Shown here piece after piece: positions 24,606-32,459 of a DNA stretch of 42,460 nt. This stretch comes from JALHUB01 sp050010555 (lineage in GTDB: Bacteria; Chloroflexota; Dehalococcoidia; DSTF01; JALHUB01): assembly GCA_050010555.1 (NCBI GenBank), contig JBEKKV010000026.1, positions 1 to 42,460 on the forward strand. Reading direction: 5' to 3'. A program made the translations under genes and the position numbers. Each line of letters begins with the position of its first letter. Position 1 is the first letter of the stretch. The notes beneath the pieces were generated by a model. That model was given only the letters and a program-made list of their open reading frames with translations, searched no databases and was not told where the DNA came from.

Positions 24606-24633
24606 TTGACAGGTGCTTCGGCTGCGCTATACT
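24606..24633 (+). promoter_or_regulatory. Sigma70-type promoter of the YVTN protein gene
   Basis: A consensus TTGACA (24606-24611), a 16-bp spacer and TATACT (24628-24633), 54 bp before the GTG start, in the gap after pfkA. Confidence 0.75.
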
Positions 24634-24687
24634 TGCTGCGTTGGTGGCTCTTCTCTGAAATCCTCGCAGTGTTGCAGGAGGTGAGAC

Positions 24688-25923
24688 GTGACGTATCGGA
24701 GCGTGACGCGGCTGCTGTTGCTGGGTGTTGTGCTAGCCTGCTACGCCCTTTCGCCCGGTCCGGTGGAGGCGCAGCCCAGAGTTGTCGCAAGCATCGACCT
24801 CGCCCCAGAGGCGCGTTGGCCCATGGCTGTTGCCGTTGATCCCACAAACAATCGTATCTATGTGGCCAACTACGACACGGACAACGTCTCGGTGATTGAC
24901 GGTGCCACCAACACCGTCGTTGCCACCGTGCCTGTAGGACACGGGCCATCTGAACTTGCGGTTAACCCTGCCACCAATCGGATTTACGTAGTGAGCACCA
25001 AAAGCGACAACCGCATCTTTGTGATCGATGGCGCGACGAACACGGTCGCAACGACGATAACCATGGACACCCAGCCCCGGGCCGTAGCAGTTGATCCTGT
25101 CACCAACCGTGTCTACGTCACCCAATCAGACGCACTTGGGAAAGAGATCGTGGTCATCGACGGGGCGGCCAACAGCGCGACGCGGCCCATCGTCTTGGAT
25201 AGCCCGGCGGATGACATTGCCGTCAACCCTCACACGAATCGTATCTACGTTGTAGACGGGTTTGTGGAGGGGGCCGCGGATAGCGTTTCAGTGGTCGACG
25301 GAAGGACCAGAAGAATTGTGGCCAAGGTTCCTGTGGGCCGGATGCCGTTGTGGATCGTGGTCAACGCCCTGACGAATCGCATCTACGTTGCCACCGTTGG
25401 CGGCGTCTCAGTAATTGACGGGGCGTCGAACACTGTGGAGGGCACCTTGCCCTCCATGGCCCTGGCGCTGGCTGTTGACCCTGCGACCGATCACATATAC
25501 ACGTTCTCCGACAACATCTCGGTGTACGACGGCGCCACTAATGCGATTATCGCCACCGTTCCCCTTGAGTACCAATTCGATAGTGTCATTGCTCCCAACC
25601 CGACGACCGGTCGCGTTTACGTGACGGACGTGTCTGGCAACAAGCTCCTGGTCATAGAGGATCAGCCGGCCGTTGTAAGCACGCCGACCGCCGTGCCCAC
25701 GACGACACAGACACCGGCGCCCCTGAAATCCGGGGCCGGTCCGACGCCAGACGTTCCTATCATCCAGCCGGCGACCGGAGACGGGCCCGGCCGAAGCGCT
25801 GGCAGTCGGGGCGTTGATATCGCTTTCGCGCTTGCGGGAGGCGGCGCCGGTGGAGCGCTGCTCCTGGCGGCAGGCGGCTGGCTGGCGGCGAGGGAGCTGC
25901 TCAGGACACGTGCTGGTCGATAA
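24688..25923 (+). CDS. Secreted YVTN-type beta-propeller protein with C-terminal anchor
   Basis: A 411-residue surface protein. The GTG at 24688 is fixed by a perfect AGGAGGTGA 3-4 nt upstream. A signal peptide (residues 1-29, ending PVEAQ) precedes about seven blades of roughly 42 residues, each with 'AV(D/N)P-x-TNRIYV' followed by 'V(I/V)DGA-x-NTV'. This is the YVTN/Lpp21-type propeller repeat. A Thr/Pro-rich linker (about 335-375) and a Gly/Ala-rich hydrophobic segment (about 385-405) with terminal arginines follow, so it is held in the membrane with the propeller outside. Propellers of this kind mediate binding; the partner is unknown. The 3' end overlaps the convergent acyl-CoA dehydrogenase gene by 23 bp. 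Confidence 0.85.
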   Translation: MTYRSVTRLLLLGVVLACYALSPGPVEAQPRVVASIDLAPEARWPMAVAVDPTNNRIYVANYDTDNVSVIDGATNTVVATVPVGHGPSELAVNPATNRIYVVSTKSDNRIFVIDGATNTVATTITMDTQPRAVAVDPVTNRVYVTQSDALGKEIVVIDGAANSATRPIVLDSPADDIAVNPHTNRIYVVDGFVEGAADSVSVVDGRTRRIVAKVPVGRMPLWIVVNALTNRIYVATVGGVSVIDGASNTVEGTLPSMALALAVDPATDHIYTFSDNISVYDGATNAIIATVPLEYQFDSVIAPNPTTGRVYVTDVSGNKLLVIEDQPAVVSTPTAVPTTTQTPAPLKSGAGPTPDVPIIQPATGDGPGRSAGSRGVDIAFALAGGGAGGALLLAAGGWLAARELLRTRAGR

Positions 25924-27157
25924 GCTGGCGCGCGGCGGCGAGCGCCAGCATGTCGTTGGCGCCGTCTTCGATCAGCGCCGAGCGGGCGTCGCGGAACAGC
26001 TTCTCGACGAGGCAGCCCTTCGACAGCCCCATGCCGCCGAATAGCTGCACGGCGTCGCTCGCAACCTGGAAGGCTACCTCCGTGCAGTATACCTTCGCCG
26101 CGATGCCCAGCCGCGAGACCGGCGGCATCGCCGTCGCGTTATAGGTGAGCGCCGCGCGCGAAAGCTGCCTTGCCGACTCCACCTTCACGAACATGTCGAA
26201 GAGCTTGCGCTGCACAAGCTGGTGCTCGCAGAGGAGCTTGCCTCCCTGAACTCGCTGCTTGCAGTAGCCCATCGCCTCTTCGTAGGCGGCGCGGGCCAGG
26301 CCGGTGAGGCAGGCGCCCATGCCGCCGTTCGCGGTCGCCAGAACCATGTCGGCGGCGAGGACGTAAAGCTCCGGCTCCACGATGACGTACTCCTTCGGGA
26401 TGCGGACGTCGTCGAAATAAACCTCGCCCTGGTTAAGGGCGCGCTGCCCCAGCTTGTTCAGCGGCTTTCCCCGCGAAACACCCGGAAGGTGCAGCGGGAC
26501 GATGGCGATGCCGCTAGCCGCCATGCCTTTCGAGCGGTCGACGGCGAAGTGGACCATGGCGTGCGAGGCGATGGTGCCGTTTGATACCCAGGCGGCCTTG
26601 GCGCCGCAGATCAGCCAGTCGTCGCCGTCGCGACGGCCGTGGGTGTCGAAGGCGGTGCGTTCGTCGTTAACGTCGCCGACGCCGACAGCCAGGCAGTCGG
26701 AGCCATGCTGCGGCTCAGTGATTGCCCAGCAGCCGATGACATTAGCCTCCCGGTCTTTGACGTAAGGCATCACGATCTCGTCAATCACCCGCTGGTTGCC
26801 TGTCATCTGGGCAGCGAGCAGCGCGGTACTGAAAGGCATCGCGGCGGCGCCCAGCGATATGGCGAAGTCGGCGGCGCCCCAGCCCATCTCTTCGGCAACG
26901 ATGTGGGCGTCGAGGCCCATGATGTTCGCGCCGCCCAGGTCTTCGGGCATCGCCATCAGGTGGCGCTCCAACTCATAGTGTTTGCGGTAGACCTGCCACA
27001 GCGGCGAGTCGGCGTTGATCACGGCTTGCGGGTCCGCCAGCGCGTCGAGTTCCAGGCTCGCCGGTCGCGCTATCTCCGCCGCGAAACGGTGGATTTCCTG
27101 CTTGAGAGTCTGCTGCGTCTCCGTCAGTTGAGGGTTGAGGTCGAGATAGGCGCTCAC
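25901..27157 (-). CDS. Acyl-CoA dehydrogenase
   Basis: A 418-residue FAD-dependent acyl-CoA dehydrogenase that oxidises an acyl-CoA at the alpha-beta bond. Motifs in order: an N-terminal helical domain, 'WAITEPQHGSD' in the middle beta-domain (FAD/substrate contacts), 'ANGGMGACLTGLARAAYEEA' opening the C-terminal helical domain, and 'LFGGMGLSKGCLVEKLFRDA' with the putative catalytic Glu in the following 'IEDG'. I chose the GTG at 27157 because AAGGAG lies 7 nt upstream; a longer in-frame start has none. It is the last gene of a minus-strand run with a hydroxyacyl-CoA dehydrogenase, suggesting fatty-acid or short-chain acyl-CoA breakdown. Substrate chain length is unknown. Confidence 0.9.
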   Translation of the reverse strand: MSAYLDLNPQLTETQQTLKQEIHRFAAEIARPASLELDALADPQAVINADSPLWQVYRKHYELERHLMAMPEDLGGANIMGLDAHIVAEEMGWGAADFAISLGAAAMPFSTALLAAQMTGNQRVIDEIVMPYVKDREANVIGCWAITEPQHGSDCLAVGVGDVNDERTAFDTHGRRDGDDWLICGAKAAWVSNGTIASHAMVHFAVDRSKGMAASGIAIVPLHLPGVSRGKPLNKLGQRALNQGEVYFDDVRIPKEYVIVEPELYVLAADMVLATANGGMGACLTGLARAAYEEAMGYCKQRVQGGKLLCEHQLVQRKLFDMFVKVESARQLSRAALTYNATAMPPVSRLGIAAKVYCTEVAFQVASDAVQLFGGMGLSKGCLVEKLFRDARSALIEDGANDMLALAAARQLIDQHVS

Positions 27158-27268
27158 GTTTCGCTCCTTCTGCCTGGGGCTGTGGCGATGAGCGGATGAT
27201 TGCACAGACGGCGTTCGCGGGCAACCGTCATCGAGGAAGTAATTGGAGAGGCGTTCTCTCGGAGGAGA

Positions 27269-28105
27269 TTACCGTGTCACCAGCACCGCCGCCAGGACGA
27301 ACACTGCCAGCCCCACTCGATAGGCCACGAACGGGTAGAACGTGTGCGACCGAAGGAAACGCATCAGGAAACCTACGGTCATGTAGCCTACCAGCGCCGC
27401 CATAACGAAGCCGATGATGAAGAACCGCAGGTCCTCGATGCCCAGCGTGCCGCGATGCGCCTCCTTCAGCGCGTCGTAGACGCCCTTAGCGCCGGCCCCG
27501 GCGACGATGGGCGCCGACAGCAGGAACGCAAACGTCGCCGCCTGCTCGCGGTCCAGGTTGGCGAACAGACCGGCCGACATAGTTATGCCCGAGCGCGACA
27601 CGCCCGGAATGACCGCAATCGCCTGCGCTATGCCGACGAACAGCGCTTCCTTCGGGCCCAACTGCGTGGCGCGCAGCTTCCGAGTACCCAGGACTTCCGC
27701 CAGCACAAGCACGCCGGCGAAGACGATTAGCATGACCGCGATCGTGACCGGCTGGCTCAGCTTGTTCTCGATCGTGGTCTCAAAAAAGAAGCCGACGAAT
27801 GCGCCCGGCACCGTCGCCAGGGCGATCAGCCAGGCGAGGCGGGAGTCGGTCGTCACGTCCCATTTACGAACGCGGATGCTCCCGATCCAGGCTGTGACCA
27901 GCCGGACGATCGCCGCCCAGAAGAAGATCAGAATGGCCAGCAGAGTTCCCAGGTGGAGCGCGGCGTCGAAGGGCAACCCAAGGCGGCTTTCCGGCAGGTG
28001 CATCGCGTTCTCCAGCAGGACGAGATGGCCGGTGGACGATATGGGCAGGAACTCCGTCAGCCCCTGCGCTATTCCCAGGATTACGGCCTTGAGCAAGTCC
28101 GGCAT
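27269..28105 (-). CDS. uppP: Undecaprenyl-diphosphatase UppP (BacA)
   Basis: A 278-residue polytopic membrane enzyme that removes a phosphate from undecaprenyl diphosphate, recycling the lipid carrier for peptidoglycan and other surface polymers. The two signature regions are present: 'GLTEFLPISSTGHL' near residue 15 and 'VIPGVSRSGITMS' near residue 165. About eight hydrophobic helices. The ATG at 28105 has GGAGG upstream. It starts 19 bp after the sirtuin gene and is probably co-transcribed with it. UppP also gives low-level bacitracin resistance when overexpressed in other bacteria. Confidence 0.95.
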   Translation of the reverse strand: MPDLLKAVILGIAQGLTEFLPISSTGHLVLLENAMHLPESRLGLPFDAALHLGTLLAILIFFWAAIVRLVTAWIGSIRVRKWDVTTDSRLAWLIALATVPGAFVGFFFETTIENKLSQPVTIAVMLIVFAGVLVLAEVLGTRKLRATQLGPKEALFVGIAQAIAVIPGVSRSGITMSAGLFANLDREQAATFAFLLSAPIVAGAGAKGVYDALKEAHRGTLGIEDLRFFIIGFVMAALVGYMTVGFLMRFLRSHTFYPFVAYRVGLAVFVLAAVLVTR

Positions 28106-28124
28106 TATGCCTCCGACGATAGTG

Positions 28125-28910
28125 CTAGGTTTGGGTCGACCGCAGCCGTTGCATCAGGGCGGGCAGCGCTTCACCGGCGGGCGCTCGCAGCACGACCTGA
28201 CTGTATGGCGAAAGGGGTGTCTCTTCGGGATTGACCTCGATGAGCGTGGCGCCGGCCCTCAGGGCGATGATCGGAAACTCCGCTGCCGGATACACCACGG
28301 CCGACGTGCCGACGAGCAGCATGCAGTCGCACATCTCCGTGTGGTTGTAGCAGGAGCGCAGCGCATCCGCCGGTATCGGCTCGCCGAACATCACCGTGTC
28401 GGTCTTCAAGATGCCGCGACAACGGGGGCAGAGCGGCGGCACTACCTCCAGCGGAAAGCCCTTAAGCGGGAAGCGCGAATTGCACTCGATGCAGCGGAGC
28501 TTGAGGCGATTGCCGTGGATCTCCGTGATCGCCGTGCTGCCGGCTTCCTGGTGCAGGTTGTCGATGTTTTGGGTGATGGTATGCTGCAGGAAGCCAAGCC
28601 GCTCCATTTCCGCCATCGCCTGGTGCGCGGGATTGGGTTTCGCGCCGTCCAGCGCCTTCATGAACTCCGCCAGCTCGTCGCGGTCCGAAAGGCGCTCTTC
28701 CCACCAGCCTTTCGGGTCGTCCGTGAAGCGCTGATAGCCGCTCATTGCCGGCTCGCCGATCTTCGTCCAGATGCCGCCCTGTCCGCGGAAAGGCGGGATG
28801 CCGCTCTCGACCGAAATCCCGGCGCCGACGAGCGCGACGACGTAGTTGGAAAGCGCCACCAGCCGCGCGGCGTCATCCAGGCCCGTCTCGAGATCGCTGG
28901 TAATGGACAT
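28125..28910 (-). CDS. Sirtuin, NAD-dependent protein deacylase
   Basis: A 261-residue Sir2-family enzyme that removes acyl groups from lysines using NAD+. Motifs: 'LVGAGISVESGIPPFRG' (NAD binding, about residues 26-42), 'TQNIDNLHQ' and 'EIHGN' (catalytic His), and a zinc module with 'CIEC' and 'CPRC'. The usual 'GTS' NAD loop is there as 'LLVGTSAVV', and 'NPEETP' comes later. The ATG at 28910 is preferred to a longer frame because the homologous region starts there and AGGAAG lies upstream. With the GNAT-ligase fusion in the same window it could form an acetylation/deacetylation pair acting on acyl-CoA synthetases, as in other bacteria; this is inference. Confidence 0.92.
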   Translation of the reverse strand: MSITSDLETGLDDAARLVALSNYVVALVGAGISVESGIPPFRGQGGIWTKIGEPAMSGYQRFTDDPKGWWEERLSDRDELAEFMKALDGAKPNPAHQAMAEMERLGFLQHTITQNIDNLHQEAGSTAITEIHGNRLKLRCIECNSRFPLKGFPLEVVPPLCPRCRGILKTDTVMFGEPIPADALRSCYNHTEMCDCMLLVGTSAVVYPAAEFPIIALRAGATLIEVNPEETPLSPYSQVVLRAPAGEALPALMQRLRSTQT

Positions 28911-28986
28911 AAATCTTCCTAAGGCTTCTAACCCATCATAGCGCCGCGCCGGTCGCTCCTCAAGCAGCGCTTGCCCGGATATCCAT

Positions 28987-29301
28987 CTATCCGCGCACCG
29001 CGCCAACACGCATGGGATGGACTTCGTAGCTGCCGAGCCCCGCTTTGGTCACCGGATCGCTGGCGATGAGCCCGCGGACCTCGTCTTCCGACTCCGCCTC
29101 TATGACGGCCATGCCGAAGACGCCGTTCGGGTCCATCACCGGCCCAAAGACGACGACCTTGCCTCTCTCGGTCCAACCCGTCCAGTACGCGGCGTGTTCA
29201 CGCATCACGGCTTGTTCCGCGTCGGTGATGTCGGCGGGGAACGTTGGTCGCGGCGGGTTGAGCTTCAGGAAGAAGAATTGCGTGCTGCTCTGTGCCGGCA
29301 C
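28987..29301 (-). CDS. YciI-like protein (YCII-related domain)
   Basis: A 104-residue protein of the dimeric alpha/beta-barrel YCII fold. Typical features are 'MREHAAYWTGWTERGKVVVFGPVMDPNGVFGMAV', here cited by position (about residues 33-66), containing the conserved His and the Gly-Pro turn, and 'LIASDPVTKAGLGSYEVHPM' near the end. Members are poorly characterised; a few act as hydrolases or dehydrochlorinases. The start is GTG at 29301, supported by AGGAGA about 8 nt upstream. It lies between the hydroxyacyl-CoA dehydrogenase and sirtuin genes on the same strand, with a palindrome block in the gap before it. Confidence 0.85.
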   Translation of the reverse strand: MPAQSSTQFFFLKLNPPRPTFPADITDAEQAVMREHAAYWTGWTERGKVVVFGPVMDPNGVFGMAVIEAESEDEVRGLIASDPVTKAGLGSYEVHPMRVGAVRG

Positions 29302-29336
29302 TGAACTGTCTCCTAAACGTATGTAGGTTGCTCGTA

Positions 29337-29407
29337 GGGGAGGACTTCAGTCCTCCCACAGCGTCCCGCGGCGGGAAGAACGAATCGGGAGGTCTTTGGA
29401 CCTCCCG
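29337..29407. repeat. Block of three palindromes, REP-like
   Basis: Three hairpins in 71 bp: GGGAGGACT/AGTCCTCCC (29338-29346 with 29349-29357); TCCCGC/GCGGGA (29364-29369 with 29371-29376); CGGGAGGTC/GACCTCCCG (29386-29394 with 29399-29407). The outer two have related GGGAGG arms in inverted arrangement. There is no T-run. It lies in the leader of the YciI gene, 25 bp past the end of the short dehydrogenase. The form resembles repetitive extragenic palindromes; other copies would have to be sought outside this window. Confidence 0.7.
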
Positions 29408-29431
29408 AACGTCTAGTATACCGTTTCGACG

Positions 29432-30181
29432 CTATTTCCAGCCGCTGCGGGCGCCGGCGGTCATAGCTAGAGGCCCCACCGGCCAATTGAAGCCGTACAC
29501 CATCGCCTTGTTGATGTCGTCCTCTGTAGCCACGCCCTCTTCCAGGATCTTCCGCGCTTCCGCCACGGCCGCGTAGTAGATGCGGTTGGCGACGAAACCG
29601 TACTTGCCCGGAGCGTCCTTCACCCGAATCGTCACCTTCCCCGCCTTCTCGCCGACCGCCTGCAGCCGCCGCACCGTCTTCTCCGACGTCTCGAGAGTGT
29701 AGATTATCTCGACGAGCTTCATCGCGGGCACCGGGCTGAACCAGTGCATGCCGGCGAAACGCTCCTTGCGCGAGACTGCCGGGCTCAGGTCGGCGAGGGC
29801 AAAGCCCGACGTGTTGGTGGCGATAACTGCGTCCGGCCGCACGAGCGCATCCAGCTCGGCGAAGACCTTGCGCTTCAGGTCGAGGTTCTCGGGCACCGCT
29901 TCGACGAGCAGGTCGACGTCGCGCAGCTCGCCCATCTCCGTCGTGAAGGCGATCCTGGCGAGCGCCGTCTCCATGTCAGCGTCGGTTAGCTTGCCACGTT
30001 GCACGCCGGCCCGCAGCCCGAACCGTCCGTCGACAATCGTCTCCCGCGTCTTGTCGAGCAGCTCCGGCGTCAGGTCGCGCAGGACGACTCGATAGCCGGC
30101 AACCGCCAGCACTTGCGCGATTCCGCCGCCCATCACGCCGCCGCCCAACATACCTACTGTCGTTATCTCTTCTGAAGCCAT
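29432..30181 (-). CDS. 3-hydroxyacyl-CoA dehydrogenase, C-terminus apparently shortened
   Basis: A 249-residue enzyme of the 3-hydroxybutyryl-CoA dehydrogenase family (NAD-dependent oxidation of 3-hydroxyacyl-CoA). The N-terminal Rossmann fold has 'GMLGGGVMGGGIA'; then 'ATNTSGFAL', the catalytic-His block 'GMHWFSPVPAMKLVEII' and 'GFVANRIYYA' starting the C-terminal helical domain. The family normally runs 280-290 residues. Here the helical domain stops after 'NWPVGPLAM' with an unrelated 10-residue tail, so about 35 residues including the 'G-x-GFY' end are missing. No other frame restores them. The ATG at 30181 (GGGAGGAG upstream) is preferred to an earlier in-frame start. Function may be reduced, since the missing part helps dimerisation. 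Confidence 0.82.
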   Translation of the reverse strand: MASEEITTVGMLGGGVMGGGIAQVLAVAGYRVVLRDLTPELLDKTRETIVDGRFGLRAGVQRGKLTDADMETALARIAFTTEMGELRDVDLLVEAVPENLDLKRKVFAELDALVRPDAVIATNTSGFALADLSPAVSRKERFAGMHWFSPVPAMKLVEIIYTLETSEKTVRRLQAVGEKAGKVTIRVKDAPGKYGFVANRIYYAAVAEARKILEEGVATEDDINKAMVYGFNWPVGPLAMTAGARSGWK

Positions 30182-30222
30182 GACTCCTCCCATTTCTCGT
30201 CGGCGGATCTTCGCCGCGCTTT

Positions 30223-31399
30223 CTACGTGCAGATTCGCCTCACGATCTCGTACAGCATCCTGACGCCCGTGGCCAGCTTCTCGACGGGGATCCGCTCGTC
30301 GTTGCCGTGCATCGTCGCCAGCTCCGCCGGTTCCAGCAGGCAGGGAACGAAGCCGTAGGCGGTTACGCCGCGTCGCCGGAAAGCCCGCGAATCGGTAAAT
30401 CCGGTCGCGATCGCGGGGACGACGATGGCGTCAGGGACCGTCTCGCGCGTCACGGCTTCGATGGTCCGGAACATCTCCGTCTCGGCCGGCGAGATCGGCG
30501 TGTGCGACTCCATCATCTGTTCGACCTCCACCCGCGGGTCGCCGATCGTCGCCTTCACTTGCTCGATGAACGCCGCGGGCTCGTGGCCGGACAGCAGCCG
30601 GCAGTCCAGCGACGCCTCGGCGACCGAGGGAATGACGTTGGACTTGACGCCGGAGTGGAATTCCGTAGTGCTCACCGTGTCGGTCAGGAGCGCCGACAGC
30701 AGCGGGTTGTGGTTGGCCAGGGGGGCCAGCGCCGCCTCCGATATCTCTTCGTCGAGGAGGCCCGCTTCCCGCAGGCGCGTCAGCATCGCCCGCACCTCCG
30801 GCAGAAGCGTGACCGGCCGCCGCCAGGACTGGATCTTGTAGAGCGCGCGAACGAGCCGGTCCAGGCAGTTGTCGGAATGCGGCACCGAGCCGTGCGTCGA
30901 ACAGCTCCGGATGATTGGCGTCCAGCCAGTCGATGCCGCGGATGCCGCCCTGCTCCTCGTCGGCGCAAGCGAGGAAGAGGATGTCGCGCGTGAGCCGCAG
31001 CCGCTGACGCTTCAGGAGTAGCAGCGTCATCAGCTCCGTGACGGCCATCGACTTCATGTCGAGAGCGCCGCGGCCCCAGACGACGCGTTCCTTGACCAAC
31101 CCGGCGAAGGGGTCGACCTGCCAGAAGTCGCGCTCGGCCGGCACGACGTCGATGTGGTTGAGGAGGACGAGCGGCCGCTTCGAGCCGTCGCCGTGGAGGC
31201 GTGCCGCCAGGTTCGCGCGCTCCGGCTCCGACGCGTACGTCTCGCCGGCGATGCCGTCGTCTCGAAGGACGCCTGCCAGGAACTCGGCGCCGGCGCGCTC
31301 ATTGCCCGGCGGATTGCTGGTGTCGATAGCGATGTAGCGGCAGAGCAAGTCCGTCGCCTCGCGTGTCACGCCGTCCCAGTCGATTCCTGCGTCGCTCAT
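30223..31399 (-). pseudogene. M20 family peptidase/deacylase, broken by internal deletion with frame change
   Basis: Two frames give one protein. The N-terminal part (31399 to about 30895) has the metal-site motifs 'LLNHIDVVP', 'WGRGALDMKSM' and 'ACADEEQGG'. The C-terminal part, in another frame from about 30895 to 30223, has 'THGSVPHSDN', 'GVKSNVIPS', 'LDCRLLSGHEP' and 'TGFTDSRAFRRRG'. In intact M20 enzymes about 50-60 residues separate 'NHPELFDA' from the 'GHGS' loop; here they are adjacent (junction near 30893-30900). So a segment of roughly 150-180 bp, not a multiple of three, is missing. The gene would otherwise be about 450 residues, normal for the family. It is a real pseudogene or an assembly collapse. 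Confidence 0.85.
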
Positions 31400-31523
31400 G
31401 CCGTCTCCATCGGGGGATTCGAGCGCATCATAACTCCTGCGCCGCTATAGCTGTAGCAGCGTTCCACATACCCCGAAGTGACATCTCCCAGCCGCATTTC
31501 TGGAAAAGACCCCGCAAACCCTC

Positions 31524-31583
31524 TTGACAAGCCGACAATACCTAGTTAGGCTATATATCTAGCGAGGCTAGGTATTATCTAGC
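31524..31583 (+). promoter_or_regulatory. Promoter with dyad operator of the PadR-arsM operon
   Basis: A consensus TTGACA lies at 31524-31529. Downstream is a 40-bp dyad centred at 31556/31557: outer arms AATACCTAG (31537-31545) and CTAGGTATT (31568-31576), inner arms GCTA (31550-31553) and TAGC (31560-31563). It also holds a direct repeat, AGGCTA...ATCTAGC (31548-31563 and 31565-31583). The -10 box must lie within the dyad (TAGGCT at 17 bp spacing, or TATATA), so a bound regulator would block RNA polymerase. The PadR protein encoded downstream is the likely ligand. Confidence 0.7.
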
Positions 31584-31614
31584 CGTCATTGCTGCCCTGC
31601 CAAGGAGGCTAAGT

Positions 31615-31779
31615 ATGGAATCGAAATGCGCGGACTGCGCCTGGCGGAAGCGCTCAGAGGAGAACCCGAAATCGTTCATGGCGCGCCTATGGCGCTGGCA
31701 TACGAAGGTCTGTCCAGCGTGGAAGGCATACCAGCGAGAATTGAAGCAGGAGCAGGCGGGCCGGAAGAGCGAAAGCTGA
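31615..31779 (+). CDS. Small CxxC protein, first gene of the arsenic operon
   Basis: A 54-residue basic protein fixed by AAGGAGG (31602-31608) 6 nt before the ATG. It has 'CADCAWRKRSEENP' at the N-terminus (C5, C8) and 'LWRWHTKVCPAWKAYQ' in the middle (H29, C33), which together could bind one metal ion. From memory, short proteins with this 'RLW-RWH-x3-CP-x-WK-x-Y' core occur in other bacteria without known function; I cannot check their contexts. It ends 1 nt before the PadR gene, so the two are co-transcribed. A metal or arsenite-binding role is inference from the cysteines and the neighbours. Confidence 0.7.
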   Translation: MESKCADCAWRKRSEENPKSFMARLWRWHTKVCPAWKAYQRELKQEQAGRKSES

Positions 31780-31780
31780 A

Positions 31781-32188
31781 ATGAAGGCGCAAAGCAACGA
31801 CTACTGGGAGATGCTCATCAACCGCAGCGTGCAGCGGTTCTTCCTCCTCTTCGCTCTGCACGAGCGCCCGCGCCACGGCTACGAGTTGGCCCGCGCCATC
31901 CGCGAAGCTTGCGCCGGCTGCTGCGATCCCACCGACGCCATGATCTACCCGGCGCTACGAGAGCTCGTCGACGGCGGCTACGTCGATTGCCGTGACGAAG
32001 TAGTCGGCGGGCGAACGCGCAAGGTCTGCCGCCTCACCGACAGAGGCGAAGAGGCGTATCGAGCGGCCGCTACGGCCTGGCAGCATATGCTTACGCCGCT
32101 CAACCACGCCATCGACGCCGCACTTCAACCGTCAGCAAAGAAAGCAGGCTGCTGCCAGAAGGCGGCGGCGAAAGGAGACCCCAAATGA
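31781..32188 (+). CDS. PadR-family transcriptional regulator with cysteine clusters
   Basis: A 135-residue DNA-binding protein. The winged helix-turn-helix covers about residues 15-95 with PadR hallmarks 'LFALHERPRHGYELARAI', 'IYPALRELVDGGYV' and 'CRLTDRGEEAY', then a C-terminal dimerisation helix. Unusual for PadR, it has cysteines at 44, 47, 48 (CAGCC between helices 2 and 3), 70, 83 and a terminal pair at 124-125. Such thiols could sense arsenite or another soft metal, in the way ArsR proteins use Cys pairs. The gene lies between a CxxC protein and arsM and behind a dyad operator, so it is probably the autogenous repressor of the operon. Confidence 0.85.
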   Translation: MKAQSNDYWEMLINRSVQRFFLLFALHERPRHGYELARAIREACAGCCDPTDAMIYPALRELVDGGYVDCRDEVVGGRTRKVCRLTDRGEEAYRAAATAWQHMLTPLNHAIDAALQPSAKKAGCCQKAAAKGDPK

Positions 32189-32403
32189 AGAATGTTGATT
32201 CACGAGACGTTGCACGGGCAACCCTCAATCGCGACGCCCTGGTCTACCCGGCGCTTCGCGACCTCATCGACGGCGGCTATCTGCACTGCCGGCACGAAGT
32301 CGCCGAGGGAGAGCGGGGGCATGTGTGTCGTCTAACAGAGAAGGGGCAAGAAGCGTATCTCGCCACCGCCAGCGCCTGGGAACGCCTTCGCTCACCGGCG
32401 TAA
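32185..32403 (+). CDS. Half-length PadR paralogue
   Basis: A 72-residue protein starting in the ATGA overlap with the PadR stop and preceded by AAGGAG. From residue 19 it matches the second half of the upstream PadR protein closely ('LVYPALRDLIDGGYLHCRHEV', 'VCRLTEKGQEAYLATASAWERL'), keeping the equivalents of C70 and C83 (C35 and C48). The first helices, the CAGCC cluster and the C-terminal helix are missing. This is probably a duplicated, truncated regulator. It retains the recognition helix and wing but not the dimerisation helix, so it may be a modifier of PadR or a decaying copy. The frame is intact and well translated, which argues against simple decay. Confidence 0.7.
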   Translation: MKNVDSRDVARATLNRDALVYPALRDLIDGGYLHCRHEVAEGERGHVCRLTEKGQEAYLATASAWERLRSPA

Positions 32404-32459
32404 GGAAGCCATCATCCAAGTAACAACGAATCGATCTGTGAAGTCGAAAGGAAACTGAC

